A DNA stretch of 64,000 nucleotides from Streptomyces lydicus (GCF_000717345.1 NZ_JNZA01000036.1:1-64000); one strand, 5' to 3'; positions 47,802 through 57,563 are shown, counted from the stretch's first letter. Translations and numbers: made by a program. Notes: generated from the letters alone by a model not told the origin.

Positions 47802-48581
47802 CTACTCCCCCACACCCGCCAGATCGCGCAGCCGGCGGGCCTGGGCGGCGCGTTCGGCGACGCGCTGCTCCTCGTAGTCCCGGCCCGCCGCACCGGCCAG
47901 CAGGGCCTTGGTCTCGATCACGGCGTCCCGCGGTGCGGCGAGGAGCGCGGCGGCCAGGTCGGCCACCGCGGCGTCGAGGTCGTCCGGGGACACCACGAGG
48001 TTGGCGAGGCCGGTCCGTTCGGCCTCCTCGGCGTGCACGAAGCGCCCGGTGGCGCAGATCTCCAGGGCGCGGGCGTAGCCCACCAGCGCGACCAGGGGGT
48101 GGGTGCCGGTCAGGTCCGGTACGAGCCCCAGGCTGGTCTCGCGCATGGCGAACTGCACGTCATCGGCGACCACGCGCAGGTCGCAGGCGAGCGCGAGCTG
48201 GAAGCCCGCGCCGATGGCGTGCCCCTGCACGGCGGCGATCGTCACCAGGTCATTGCGCCGCCACCAGGTGAAAGCCTCCTGGTACTCGGCGATCGTGGCG
48301 TCCAGTGCGCTGTCCGTGCCACGTGCCAGATCGATGAACGACGGCTCGCCGTCGAAGCCTTCGGGCGTGAACGCCTGCCGGTCGAGGCCCGCCGAGAAGG
48401 ACTTGCCCTCTCCGCGCAACACCGCCACCCGGACGTTTCCCGGCAGCAGCGAACCGGCCTCGGCCAGCGCCCGCCACATGGCAGGCGACTGCGCGTTGCG
48501 CTTGGCCGCATTGGCGAGGGTCACCGTCGCGACGTCACCGTCCACGGTGAGCCGCACGCCGTCCTTGTCGAGCAGAGTCAT
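47802..48581 (-). CDS. Enoyl-CoA hydratase/isomerase family protein
   Basis: Crotonase-fold enzyme of 259 residues. The CoA-binding oxyanion-hole segments are FSAGLDRQAF and IGAGFQLALACDLRV. The crotonase Glu positions are only partly kept: the second acidic position lies in the MRETSLGLVPDLTG segment. The reaction could be hydration, isomerisation or another crotonase chemistry in fatty-acid or amino-acid breakdown. The ATG at 48581 follows GGAGG at five bases, which favours it over the GTG at 48608. Stand-alone. Confidence 0.88.
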   Translation of the reverse strand: MTLLDKDGVRLTVDGDVATVTLANAAKRNAQSPAMWRALAEAGSLLPGNVRVAVLRGEGKSFSAGLDRQAFTPEGFDGEPSFIDLARGTDSALDATIAEYQEAFTWWRRNDLVTIAAVQGHAIGAGFQLALACDLRVVADDVQFAMRETSLGLVPDLTGTHPLVALVGYARALEICATGRFVHAEEAERTGLANLVVSPDDLDAAVADLAAALLAAPRDAVIETKALLAGAAGRDYEEQRVAERAAQARRLRDLAGVGE

Positions 48582-48695
48582 GAGCGCCTCCGAGTCAGCC
48601 AGCCGCACCTGCGTGCGTAAGTGACTGAACGGTAACCTCCCGGCCGACTGCTCGGCCGACCGGGGGGAGACCGCTGCTACCCGGAGTCGCGGCCG

Positions 48696-48917
48696 TCAGG
48701 CCGAGGCGGCCTTCTTGCCCCTTGTGGCTCCGCCGCGACCACGCAGGACCACGCCGGATTCGCTGAGCATCCGGTGCACGAATCCATAGGAGCGGCCGGT
48801 TTCCTCGGCCAGCGCCCGGATGCTCGCTCCGGAGTCGTACTTCTTCTTCAGGTCTGCCGCGAGCTTCTCGCGCGCGGCGCCGGTCACCCGGCTGCCCTTC
48901 TTCAGAGTCTCGGCCAC
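48696..48917 (-). CDS. Small helix-turn-helix DNA-binding protein, 73 aa
   Basis: Basic protein of 73 residues conserved in Streptomyces. A charged helical N-terminus with repeated Lys/Glu (MAETLKKGSRVTG) precedes KLAADLKKKYDSGASIRALA and ETGRSYGFVHRMLSESG, a clear helix-turn-helix resembling the resolvase-type or HTH_38 families. The tail is Gly/Arg/Lys-rich (LRGRGGATRGKKA) and could contact DNA. The GTG at 48917 follows GGAGG at five bases; a longer ATG frame (48983) lacks that support. Possibly nucleoid-associated or a regulator; targets unknown. Confidence 0.85.
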   Translation of the reverse strand: MAETLKKGSRVTGAAREKLAADLKKKYDSGASIRALAEETGRSYGFVHRMLSESGVVLRGRGGATRGKKAASA

Positions 48918-49278
48918 CCGTGCCTCCTCGTGGGAAGTGCGCTCTGGACTCTCATGATCACCCCTCCCCGGCTTCCTGGCCACCCATTCCGCAAGGTCAG
49001 TACGACATCCTTTGCCCGCGGACGGCCCCTCAGCCGGGCCGGAATCCCGCCCGGCGGGCCGCCCACGCGCGACTTTCCGCGAGAAGTGGCAGGTCAGGCG
49101 GTATGCGACCGAAAAGGTGCGGGCCGGGCACCGGGCGGGAGCGAGGGCGGTGAAGGCTCGCCGGAGTATGAGCCGTTCTCACTCAGATGATGGATCACAG
49201 GTAGGCCGAATGATCCATACGGCATGATCCAACCGCCGTGACCGCTCCCCGCGGCCCTACGCCGGGCCCGCCGCCGGG
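48918..49278. other. 361-bp intergenic region with a dyad
   Basis: It lies between the HTH gene start and the ABC-F gene stop, both on the minus strand. It contains ATGGATCA (49190-49197) and TGATCCAT (49211-49218), a perfect 8-bp inverted repeat with a 13-base gap, and near it CATACT on the minus strand, a possible -10. No coding frame is convincing. The dyad may be an operator for the HTH gene or, less likely, a weak terminator. Confidence 0.5.
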
Positions 49279-50877
<1,599 letters not shown>

Positions 50878-50898
50878 GGAAAATGCTCCAGGGCAGGA

Positions 50899-50943
50899 AG
50901 ACGGCGGATTGGACGGACGGTCCGAGAGCGGTCTGCGCCGTCT
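50899..50943 (-). promoter_or_regulatory. Attenuator-like hairpin between the leader frame and the ABC-F gene
   Basis: On the minus-strand message AGACGGCG (50943-50936) can pair with CGCCGTCT (50906-50899), eight perfect pairs. The first arm overlaps the stop codon of the eight-codon leader frame, and the second ends 21 bases before the ABC-F GTG. An inner CGGAC/GTCCG pair adds to the structure. A ribosome held at the end of the leader would block the first arm. Confidence 0.5.
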
Positions 50944-50968
50944 AATGAACCCAAAGGAGAACTGCCAT
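50942..50968 (-). CDS. Probable leader peptide MAVLLWVH ahead of the ABC-F gene
   Basis: An eight-codon frame, ATG 50968 to TAG 50942, encodes MAVLLWVH. Its ATG lies exactly seven bases downstream of TAGACT (50981-50976), so the message would start at this ATG and the peptide would be translated without a ribosome-binding site. The ABC-F GTG is 65 bases beyond the leader stop, across the hairpin at 50899-50943. Short leader frames followed by alternative hairpins are a known way to induce ABC-F and other resistance genes when antibiotics stall ribosomes. Seen: frame, spacing, pairing. Inferred: regulation. Confidence 0.55.
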   Translation of the reverse strand: MAVLLWVH

Positions 50969-50981
50969 AAGAGGCAGTCTA
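50961..50981 (-). promoter_or_regulatory. -10 element and dyad at the ABC-F leader start
   Basis: TAGACT on the minus strand (50981-50976) is a good -10. ACTGCC/GGCAGT (50961-50966 and 50973-50978) forms a dyad that spans the -10 and the presumed start point. No convincing -35 was found; an AAAAAC sits at 17-bp spacing. Confidence 0.5.
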
Positions 50982-51221
50982 ACGGGCCAGTGCAAGGAGT
51001 TTTTCCGGTCGGCCGACGGGGGCGTTGTGAACCGCGCCACCCGGGAGGGCGCCCGGCGCGACGGTGCGGCGCTCGTCGCGCGGGGCGGGCCCGGCATCGC
51101 GGGCGGCGGCCAGCGGCAGGGCCAGCAGGGCGGCGGCGAGGGGGAGCGCGAGGGGGCCGAGGCGCCCGAGGCGCCGGCCGGGCGCGACGGGGGAGGTGGG
51201 GGCTGGGAGGGGTGTGGGCAC
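50979..51221 (-). CDS. Small possibly secreted protein, 80 aa
   Basis: A short frame with strong G/C third positions. The GTG at 51221 has AAGGGG six bases upstream. The product starts with a Pro-rich stretch, then a basic turn (GRRLGRLG) and a hydrophobic core (PLALPLAAALLALPLAA, about 23-39), resembling a late-starting signal peptide or a single anchor, and has a polar Pro/Arg/Gly tail. Its TAG stop (50981-50979) is the first half of the TAGACT used as -10 of the ABC-F leader. I do not recognise the family; it could be a chance frame. Confidence 0.45.
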   Translation of the reverse strand: MPTPLPAPTSPVAPGRRLGRLGPLALPLAAALLALPLAAARDAGPAPRDERRTVAPGALPGGAVHNAPVGRPEKLLALAR

Positions 51222-51493
51222 CCGGGTCCCCTTCGTCAGGAGACTGCCGATCGGCGCCGAGCGTAGCGGCGGACCTCGCGCCCGGCGGGGCGCGGGACGG
51301 CGACACGGCGGGGCGGGGCGGCCGGGTCCCCCGTTCGGCCGTCGCGGCTCGCGGCGGGAGCACCCCGCCGGCCGGCGCGCGGCCGCACCGGCCCGGGGGC
51401 CGTCCGGCCGTTGCGGGCCGGGCGTTGTCAGACCCCGGTGCCACACTGTGATCCAGGACACAGACGGGCTGGTCCGCGGCGAACGAAGGGACC

Positions 51494-51919
51494 GTGAGCA
51501 CGATGACAGGCGCGAGGACGGGCACCCCCACGATGTATCCGACGGTGCTCTACGCGGACGCACACGCCGCCATCCGGCAGCTGACGGAGGCGTTCGGCTT
51601 CCGCGTCGGCGCCACGTACGAGAGCGAGGACGGCACGGTGCTGCACGCCGAACTCTCCTACGGCAACGGCACGGTGATGCTCGGCTCGAAGGGGCGCGGC
51701 GGCGTCTTCGCCGAGGCGATGGAGGACGCCGGGCCGGTGGGCGTGTACGTCCGGGTCGAGGACACCGACGCGCACTACCGGCAGGCCGAGCGGGCCGGGG
51801 TGGAGATCCTGATGCCGCCCACCGACGAGCCCTACGGTTCCCGCGACTACATGGCGCGGGACGTCGAGGGAAACGTCTGGAGTTTCGGCACCTACGCGCC
51901 GGCCGGCGCCGGGGCCTGA
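51494..51919 (+). CDS. VOC-family (glyoxalase/bleomycin resistance-like) protein
   Basis: Vicinal-oxygen-chelate fold protein of 141 residues with one visible beta-alpha-beta-beta-beta pair. PTVLYADAHAAIRQLTEAFG opens the first module, LHAELSYGNGTVMLGS follows, and the second module carries VGVYVRVEDTDAHYRQAERA and SRDYMARDVEGNVWSFGTY. That ending places it near the PhnB/YdcH-like group, whose members bind or modify small molecules. The GTG at 51494 is followed by an in-frame ATG three codons on. Stand-alone, divergent from the ABC-F cluster. Confidence 0.88.
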   Translation: MSTMTGARTGTPTMYPTVLYADAHAAIRQLTEAFGFRVGATYESEDGTVLHAELSYGNGTVMLGSKGRGGVFAEAMEDAGPVGVYVRVEDTDAHYRQAERAGVEILMPPTDEPYGSRDYMARDVEGNVWSFGTYAPAGAGA

Positions 51920-51954
51920 GCCGGGGCCCGGGCCGTCGCCGGCCGGCGACGCGG

Positions 51955-53421
51955 TCAGACGCCGCCCGTATGGACCTGGAACGCCGCGCGGCGCACGGCC
52001 TTGGCGAGCGCCGGATCGGGGTGGGCCGCGGCCAGCGCCACCAGCACCTGCACGGTGCGGGGGTGCCCGACGGCGCGCACCTCCTCCAGCAGGCGCGGCA
52101 CCGAGCCCTGGACCGCCGAGTCGAGGTGACGCACCAGCAACTGGGTCTCCCCGTGGTCGGCGACGGCCGCCGCGGTGTCCACCCACAGCCAGGTCGACTC
52201 CTCGCGGGTGAGCACGTCCGGCGCGGTCTCCGGGTCGCCGCCCTCGTGCTCGAAGAGCCACAGCAGGGCGTACGGGCGCAGGGCCGGCTCGTCGGCGGCG
52301 GCGCGTACGGCCGGCTCGGCCGGTGCGCCGACCGCGCGCAGCGCCTCGAAGGCCAGCCCGCGCAGCAGCGCGTCCTCGCCGCGGGCCGCGACCAGCAGTT
52401 CCTCGACGGCCGCGCCGACCGAGCGGGCGGCGAGCCAGGCGCGGTACTCCGCGCGGGCCGGCCCCGGGGTGAGCCGGGCGCAGCCGCGCAGCATCGCCTC
52501 GGCGGACTGCTCGATGTTGCCGGCCGGGCTCTGCGCGGCGACGCAGATCTGCTCCAGCTTGACCCACACCGACCAGTTGCCGAGCGGCGTCAGCTGCGCC
52601 TCCAGGGCGTCGTGGGCGCCCTCGTAGGAGCCGTCCGGCGCGCCTTTCGGCGGCATCAGCGCGCCGACGGTGCACAGCGCGTCCAGGGCCCAGCCCAGCA
52701 GCTCGGCCAGCGACGCCCCCGCGGCGTCGTCGACCGAGCCCGCGGCCCGGCCTGCGGCGTCGCCGCCGGAGCCGGGTGCCGGGTCCTGCCCGTAGGGCAC
52801 CTCGCAGCGTTCGGTGCGCAGTTCGGTGACGCGCTGGTCGAGCATGTCCAGCAGCACCGGCAGCCGGACCGGTCCGGCCGACAGGTGCAGCAGGGACAGC
52901 AGTTGCGGCAGTGCCTCGACGACCTCCGCGACGATGGCGGGCCCGGCGCCGGGCGGCGCGGGGCGGGCCAGCGACCAGGCGTCGAACAGCGCGACCCAGC
53001 CGCGCAGCACGGCGGTGTCGTCGCGGTCCCAGGCGCGCAGCCGCCAGCCGGGGCGGGCGAGGCCGCCGTGCAGCTCGACGAGCCCGGCGAGCCGGGCCCG
53101 GTCCCAGTCGGCGCGGACCTGCGGCGGCGTCAGGCCCAGGTCCTGGGCGGCGCGTTCCGCGGCGGGTGCCGGCAGTGCGCCGTCCGGGCCGGCGCGCAGC
53201 GCGCCGCCGGAGCCGCCGGCGCCCTCGGCCCAGCGGGCGAGCCGGGCAGCGCCGGCCAGCACGGCGCGGGCCTGCCGGGCCAGTTCCGCGGGTGGCGGGG
53301 TGCCCTCGGGCGGGCGGGGCGCCGGCCGCTTGGCCCGGGTGGTCACCGCCCGGCGGGCGGCCGCAACCGGTTGACGAGGGACGAGTCGGAGCCGGGAGTC
53401 GCGCGGAGTACGGGACGTCAC
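51955..53421 (-). CDS. Hypothetical protein, HEAT-repeat-like and winged-helix features
   Basis: A 488-residue soluble protein. The first third (about 1-150) is Arg/Pro-rich and includes a possible winged-helix segment (QDLGLTPPQVRADWDRARLA followed by GLVELHGGLARPGWRL). The C-terminal 150 residues are helical repeats that look like HEAT-type pairs (LLRGLAFEALRAVGAPAEPA, then TVQVLVALAAAHPDPALAKA). I do not recognise the family beyond similarity to other actinobacterial hypothetical proteins. The GTG at 53421 gives MTSRTPRDSRLRLV; an earlier TTG at 53457 is possible. Convergent with the VOC gene. Confidence 0.72.
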   Translation of the reverse strand: MTSRTPRDSRLRLVPRQPVAAARRAVTTRAKRPAPRPPEGTPPPAELARQARAVLAGAARLARWAEGAGGSGGALRAGPDGALPAPAAERAAQDLGLTPPQVRADWDRARLAGLVELHGGLARPGWRLRAWDRDDTAVLRGWVALFDAWSLARPAPPGAGPAIVAEVVEALPQLLSLLHLSAGPVRLPVLLDMLDQRVTELRTERCEVPYGQDPAPGSGGDAAGRAAGSVDDAAGASLAELLGWALDALCTVGALMPPKGAPDGSYEGAHDALEAQLTPLGNWSVWVKLEQICVAAQSPAGNIEQSAEAMLRGCARLTPGPARAEYRAWLAARSVGAAVEELLVAARGEDALLRGLAFEALRAVGAPAEPAVRAAADEPALRPYALLWLFEHEGGDPETAPDVLTREESTWLWVDTAAAVADHGETQLLVRHLDSAVQGSVPRLLEEVRAVGHPRTVQVLVALAAAHPDPALAKAVRRAAFQVHTGGV

Positions 53422-53583
53422 AGGAGCAGTGTTGCCGCTGACGGCCCGAAAGCCCAATCGGAACCCGGCTTGCGATCCGGCAGGGCCGCGGCACCGCGCC
53501 GACCGGCCCCCGATATGCGGAGTTGTCCCCCCGTATGCCCGGCCGTCATCGGGGCGGCGGGGCCCCGGACGGGGGCGGTGGTG

Positions 53584-54711
53584 CTACATGAGCGGGGTCA
53601 GGAAGCGGCGCAGCGCCTCTTCGTATCCGGAGGGGTCGGCGTTCCACATGGCGGCGTGCGGGGCGTGCGGCACCGCGTGCAGGGTGATCAGCTCCGGGCG
53701 GCGGGCCGCGAAGGAGCGGGAGGCCGTCCAGGGGGCGATCAGGTCGTCGGGGCCGTGGAAGAGCAGGGTGGGGACGTTCAGGGCGGCGGGGTCGGCGGCG
53801 TCCGCGGGCCGGTCGACGGGCATCCCGGTGGCGCCCTCGGCGGCCCGCACGGCCAGCGGGAGCAGGGCGCGCGGGACCCCCCGGGCGGTGGCCAGCGCGC
53901 GGACCGTGGCGTGCCGGTCGAGCACCGGCGAGTCCAGGATCAGGCCGCTGACGCGGTCGCGCAGCGCGGAGTGGGTGGCGGCGCGCAGCGCCATCGTGGC
54001 GCCGGCGGACCAGCCGTGGAGGACGATGTCGCGGGCGCCGTGGCCGACCGCGTAGCGGATCGCCGCGTCCAGGTCGCGCCATTCCGTCTCGCCGAGGTGG
54101 TGGATGCCGTCGGCGGTGCGCGGGGCGCCGGGGTCGTTGCGGTAGGCCAGGTCCAGGACGGGCAGCCGGTGGCGGTGCAGGAACGGTATGAGGACCATCG
54201 GGTGTGCGCGGGTGGTGCCCAGGCCGTGCACGGTGATCACCCAGGTGTCGCGTACGGCGGGGACGAACCACGCCGGGAGGGGCCCGAGCTCACCGGGGAT
54301 GTCGACGTCGGCGCAGTCCAGGCCGAGGGCGTCGCGGGGGTCGCCGCGGTGCACCTGCGGGGTGAGCCGCACCCGGTGCCCCGGCTTGAGGGTGCCGTGG
54401 GTGACCCGCTCCAGGCGGCGGACGACCGCGTCCGCGGGGTGCGGGGCGCCGTGGACGACGTCGCCGATGACCGCGTGGCAGCCGCTGCCGGTGAGGCCGT
54501 AGGTGCCGGGCCGCAGGGACGCCAGGCTGCGGGTGAGGGCGATGCGCTCCTCGGTGACGGAGTGCACGGTGAGCCGCGGGTCGCCCGGGAGGGGCTGGTC
54601 GGACACCGGTTTCAGGGCAATGTCGCCGGCGTACCGGCCGACCGCCACGGCGGCCGCGCCGGCACCTATCACGGTGGCGGCGACCACGGCCGCCGTGGTA
54701 CCCGGACGCAT
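53584..54711 (-). CDS. Alpha/beta hydrolase with N-terminal membrane anchor
   Basis: Serine hydrolase of 375 residues. A hydrophobic N-terminus (about 5-25, TTAAVVAATVIGAGAAAVAV) anchors or exports it. A variable region (25-160) precedes the hydrolase core: WVITVHGLG (oxyanion loop), nucleophile Ser in VLHGWSAGATMAL, the acid around LLFHGPDDLIAPW, and the final His in AVPHAPH. It belongs to the broad cell-envelope alpha/beta hydrolase families; substrate unknown. ATG start at 54711. Near the class II aldolase gene on the same strand but separated by 115 bp. Confidence 0.87.
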   Translation of the reverse strand: MRPGTTAAVVAATVIGAGAAAVAVGRYAGDIALKPVSDQPLPGDPRLTVHSVTEERIALTRSLASLRPGTYGLTGSGCHAVIGDVVHGAPHPADAVVRRLERVTHGTLKPGHRVRLTPQVHRGDPRDALGLDCADVDIPGELGPLPAWFVPAVRDTWVITVHGLGTTRAHPMVLIPFLHRHRLPVLDLAYRNDPGAPRTADGIHHLGETEWRDLDAAIRYAVGHGARDIVLHGWSAGATMALRAATHSALRDRVSGLILDSPVLDRHATVRALATARGVPRALLPLAVRAAEGATGMPVDRPADAADPAALNVPTLLFHGPDDLIAPWTASRSFAARRPELITLHAVPHAPHAAMWNADPSGYEEALRRFLTPLM

Positions 54712-54826
54712 CTCACCAGTGTGCGCAGCGACGCCGGGTGCGGCCACTCGGCGCCCTCGCCGGGGTGGGCGGCGGCCGGGCGGGCCGCCGCCCGCCGGGC
54801 GCCGCCGCCACGGTGCCGGCCGGCGG

Positions 54827-55495
54827 TCAGCTGCCGGGGCCGCCGCGCTGGCCGTAGCCCGCGAGCCGGGCGCCGGCCGCCTCCAGCTGGTCCGCCGACA
54901 GCAGGCGGGGCGTGCCGCCGGGCACCGAGACCGCGGTGAGCCAGACCCGGCACATCCACTCCAGCTGGGCGGTGCGGTCCAGGGCCTGGTCGAGGCTGTC
55001 GCCGTAGGCCACGGTGCCGTGATTCTGCAGCAGGGCGCCGGTGCGGTCGCGGAGCGCTTCGAGCAGGTGCGCGGCGAGCTCGTCGCTGCCGTAGAGGGCG
55101 TAGGGGGCCACGCGTACGGGGCCGCCGAGCGCCGCGGCCATGTAGTGCACGGGTGGGAGTTCGGCGACGAGGGTGGAGACCGCGGTGGCGTACGGCGCGT
55201 GGGTGTGCACGACGGCGGTGGCCGGGGTGCTGCGGTAGACGGCCAGGTGCATCGGGAGTTCGCTGGTCGGCCGGAGCGAGCCGATGATCTGCGCCCCGTT
55301 CAGGTCGACCGCGGTGAGGTCGCCGGGCCCGAGCCGGTCGTAGGGGACGCCGCTGGGGGTGACCAGGACCAGGTCCTTGAGGCGGCGTGAGACGTTGCCC
55401 GAGGTGCCGACGACCAGGCCGTCGGCGACGGTTCTGCGGGCGGTGTCGACCAGTTCGCTCCAGGCGGCGGCGAGCTGGTCGGGGTGCTCCTTCAT
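54827..55495 (-). CDS. Class II aldolase (fuculose-phosphate aldolase-like)
   Basis: Zinc-dependent class II aldolase/adducin-family enzyme of 222 residues. The phosphate loop is VGTSGNVSRR, the catalytic glutamate region is PTSELPMHLAVY, and the zinc histidines are in VVHTHAPYATA and LLQNHGTVAYG, the full set for L-fuculose-1-phosphate aldolase relatives. Such enzymes cleave sugar phosphates to dihydroxyacetone phosphate and an aldehyde; the exact sugar is unknown. ATG start at 55495. No sugar kinase or isomerase genes are nearby. Confidence 0.9.
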   Translation of the reverse strand: MKEHPDQLAAAWSELVDTARRTVADGLVVGTSGNVSRRLKDLVLVTPSGVPYDRLGPGDLTAVDLNGAQIIGSLRPTSELPMHLAVYRSTPATAVVHTHAPYATAVSTLVAELPPVHYMAAALGGPVRVAPYALYGSDELAAHLLEALRDRTGALLQNHGTVAYGDSLDQALDRTAQLEWMCRVWLTAVSVPGGTPRLLSADQLEAAGARLAGYGQRGGPGS

Positions 55496-55855
55496 GGGTC
55501 CTCCGGCGCGGTGCGGCGAGTGCGGATGCAGTGCGCGCCACCGTACGAGCAGGCCGGGGAAGGGGACGCCGGAGGCCCGCCGGTCCGGTATCCGCCAGCA
55601 GGGGACACCGCCCGGATGGCGGAGATTGGCCGTAGTTCTGCCGCTGTGCCGCGAAATCCCCTTATCGTCGGACGCGTTGTCATGCACGCCCCCGGGATCG
55701 GGGCGCGCGGGGCACCGGGCCGGTCACCGGGGGCCGAGGCCGCCGGAACGGCATGTCGGCAGAGCGCATCGAGTTCGCCGACGGGTGAGGTGGAAGTGAC
55801 GTGTGATACACCTCCGCGTGAACACTGCGGTGGCGTCATCATCACGCCCGTCCCA
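55496..55855. other. 360-bp intergenic region ahead of the PHO box
   Basis: Minus-strand and plus-strand frames exist here but lack ribosome-binding sites and clear codon bias, so I call no gene. A reverse-oriented half-site TGTTCACGCGG (55825-55815 on the minus strand) resembles the PHO repeats that follow. Confidence 0.5.
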
Positions 55856-55877
55856 GTTCACTTTCCGTTCACCCGCC
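55856..55877 (+). promoter_or_regulatory. PHO box (PhoP-binding direct repeats) upstream of pit
   Basis: Two adjacent 11-bp direct repeats, GTTCACTTTCC (55856-55866) and GTTCACCCGCC (55867-55877), fit the Streptomyces PhoP direct-repeat consensus (GTTCAC-type units in tandem). They lie about 50 bp upstream of the pit ATG, with TACGGT (55883-55888) downstream as possible -10. Phosphate-dependent control of pit is inferred. Confidence 0.75.
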
Positions 55878-55926
55878 CTCCGTACGGTCCCAGCGACACT
55901 GACCTTCGAACTGATTGCCTGGGTGA

Positions 55927-57210
55927 ATGGAACACATCACGCTTCTCATCGGGATCGTGATCGTCACGGCCTTGGTGTTCGACTTTACGAACGGCTTCCA
56001 CGACACGGCCAACGCAATGGCCACCACCATTTCCACCGGCGCCTTGCGACCCAAGACCGCCGTGGCGATGTCCGCAGCCCTCAATCTCGTCGGGGCGTTC
56101 CTGTCCGTGGAGGTGGCCAAGACCATCTCCGGGGGCATCATCGACGAGGCCGCCGGCGTCAGACCTGAAGTGATCTTCGCCGGCCTGGTCGGCGCCATCA
56201 TCTGGAACCTGCTGACCTGGCTCGCGGGTCTCCCGTCCAGCTCCTCCCACGCACTGTTCGGCGGCCTGATCGGCGCCACCCTGGTCTCCGTCGGCACGCA
56301 CGGCGTGCACGGCGACGCCGTGGTGATGAAGGTCCTGATCCCCGCCGTGGCCGCCCCGATCGTCGCGGGCCTGGCCTCGATGGCCGCGACCCGGCTCACC
56401 TACCGGCTGACCCGCAACCGCGACGAGGCCGACACCGCCAAGGGCTACCGCGCCGGCCAGATCGCCTCCGCCGCCCTGGTCTCCCTCGCCCACGGCACCA
56501 ACGACGCACAGAAGACGATGGGTGTCATCACCCTCGCCCTGATCACCGGCGGAGTGGTCGCGCCGCACGCCGACCCGCCGCTGTGGGTCATCGCCTCGGC
56601 CGGCCTCGCCATCGCGCTCGGCACGTACCTGGGCGGCTGGCGGATCATCCGCACGATGGGCAAGGGCATCACCGACATCCAGCCGCCGCAGGGCTTCGCC
56701 GCCCAGACCGGCGCCGCGGCCACCATCCTGGCCTCCTCGCACCTCGGCTTCGCGCTCTCCACCACCCAGGTCTGCTCGGGTTCGGTGATGGGCTCGGGCC
56801 TCGGCCGCAAGGGCGCCGTGGTGCGCTGGTCCACCGCCGGCCGGATGGTCGCCGCCTGGGGCCTGACCCTGCCGGCCGCCGGTGCGGTCGCGGCGGGCGC
56901 CGCGTTCCTCGCCAAGCAGGGCACCTGGGGCGTCACGGCCGTGGCCGTCCTCGCACTCGGCATCTGCGGCGCGATCTGGGCCGCCTCCCGGCGCAACACC
57001 ATCGACCACACCAACGTCAACGAAGGTCCGGCCGCGGAGCCGGTGGGCGTGGTGACCACCGCGCTGCGCACCGTCTCCCCGCCCCCGGCGGGCCAGCCCG
57101 CCCCGGCCGGCGACGCCCCGCACACCACCGACGAGGTGCCGGCCCCCGCGGCCGGCGCCGACACCGCCTCCCCCGCCCCGCGTGCCCAGGCCGCGACGGT
57201 CACCCGCTAG
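55927..57210 (+). CDS. pit: Low-affinity inorganic phosphate transporter (Pit family)
   Basis: Metal-phosphate symporter of 427 residues with about ten membrane segments in two inverted halves. The Pit signature appears twice: NGFHDTANAMATTIS near residue 22 and ALVSLAHGTNDAQKTMGVI near residue 190, with GLPSSSSHALFGGLIGA between and VCSGSVMGSGLG later. The soluble Pro/Ala-rich tail is about 65 residues. It imports phosphate as neutral metal phosphate using the proton gradient. A small membrane-protein gene follows after 27 bp, as in other streptomycetes. The PHO box upstream predicts PhoP control. Confidence 0.95.
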   Translation: MEHITLLIGIVIVTALVFDFTNGFHDTANAMATTISTGALRPKTAVAMSAALNLVGAFLSVEVAKTISGGIIDEAAGVRPEVIFAGLVGAIIWNLLTWLAGLPSSSSHALFGGLIGATLVSVGTHGVHGDAVVMKVLIPAVAAPIVAGLASMAATRLTYRLTRNRDEADTAKGYRAGQIASAALVSLAHGTNDAQKTMGVITLALITGGVVAPHADPPLWVIASAGLAIALGTYLGGWRIIRTMGKGITDIQPPQGFAAQTGAAATILASSHLGFALSTTQVCSGSVMGSGLGRKGAVVRWSTAGRMVAAWGLTLPAAGAVAAGAAFLAKQGTWGVTAVAVLALGICGAIWAASRRNTIDHTNVNEGPAAEPVGVVTTALRTVSPPPAGQPAPAGDAPHTTDEVPAPAAGADTASPAPRAQAATVTR

Positions 57211-57237
57211 CGGCTCCCACCTCCTAAGGAAAACTCC

Positions 57238-57474
57238 ATGAGCATCGACTGGGCAGCTTTCGGTCAGGTCTTCGGCGTCACCCTCGTGGTGACGGTCGGG
57301 ATCGTGGGCCTGTTCACCGTCGGCATCGTCGGTACGGCCCGCAAGCCGGGCGGAGAGGGCGAGGCCGCCGTGGCGACCGCGCCCGGCGCCGGTGCGCGGG
57401 CCGGTGCGCTGACCGCCTTCGCCCTGTGCGCGGCGGCCGTCGCGTACGGCATCTACCTGATCGTCGCCGCCTGA
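57238..57474 (+). CDS. Small membrane protein in the pit operon
   Basis: A 78-residue protein with two membrane segments (FGVTLVVTVGIVGLFTVGIV, about 12-31, and ALTAFALCAAAVAYGIYLIV near the C-terminus) joined by an Ala/Gly-rich loop. It begins with MSIDWAAFGQ. ATG start at 57238 follows AAGGAAA and lies 27 bp after pit, so it is cotranscribed. Comparable genes accompany pit in Streptomyces; it may be an accessory of the transporter. Function not known. Confidence 0.85.
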   Translation: MSIDWAAFGQVFGVTLVVTVGIVGLFTVGIVGTARKPGGEGEAAVATAPGAGARAGALTAFALCAAAVAYGIYLIVAA

Positions 57475-57515
57475 CGCGGCCGGGGACGACAGCGGGCGGC
57501 AGCGGCCGCGCGCAC

Positions 57516-57563
57516 GAGGCGCCCGGAGGGGCACGGCATCAGCCGGCTCCCTCCGGGCGCCTC
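57516..57563. terminator. Bidirectional terminator after the pit operon
   Basis: gaggcgcccggaggg (57516-57530) and ccctccgggcgcctc (57549-57563) form a perfect 15-bp stem. The right arm lies inside the 3' end of the convergent substrate-binding gene (stop at 57539). Confidence 0.82.

Noticed and set aside
51064..54939. 1291-codon open frame on the plus strand
   Set aside because: Antisense to well-supported minus-strand genes; composition is Arg/Gly/Ala-rich as expected for a shadow of GC-rich coding DNA.
55492..55845. 117-codon minus-strand frame between the aldolase gene and pit
   Set aside because: No codon bias or ribosome-binding site, and its 5' end runs into the region upstream of the PHO box.
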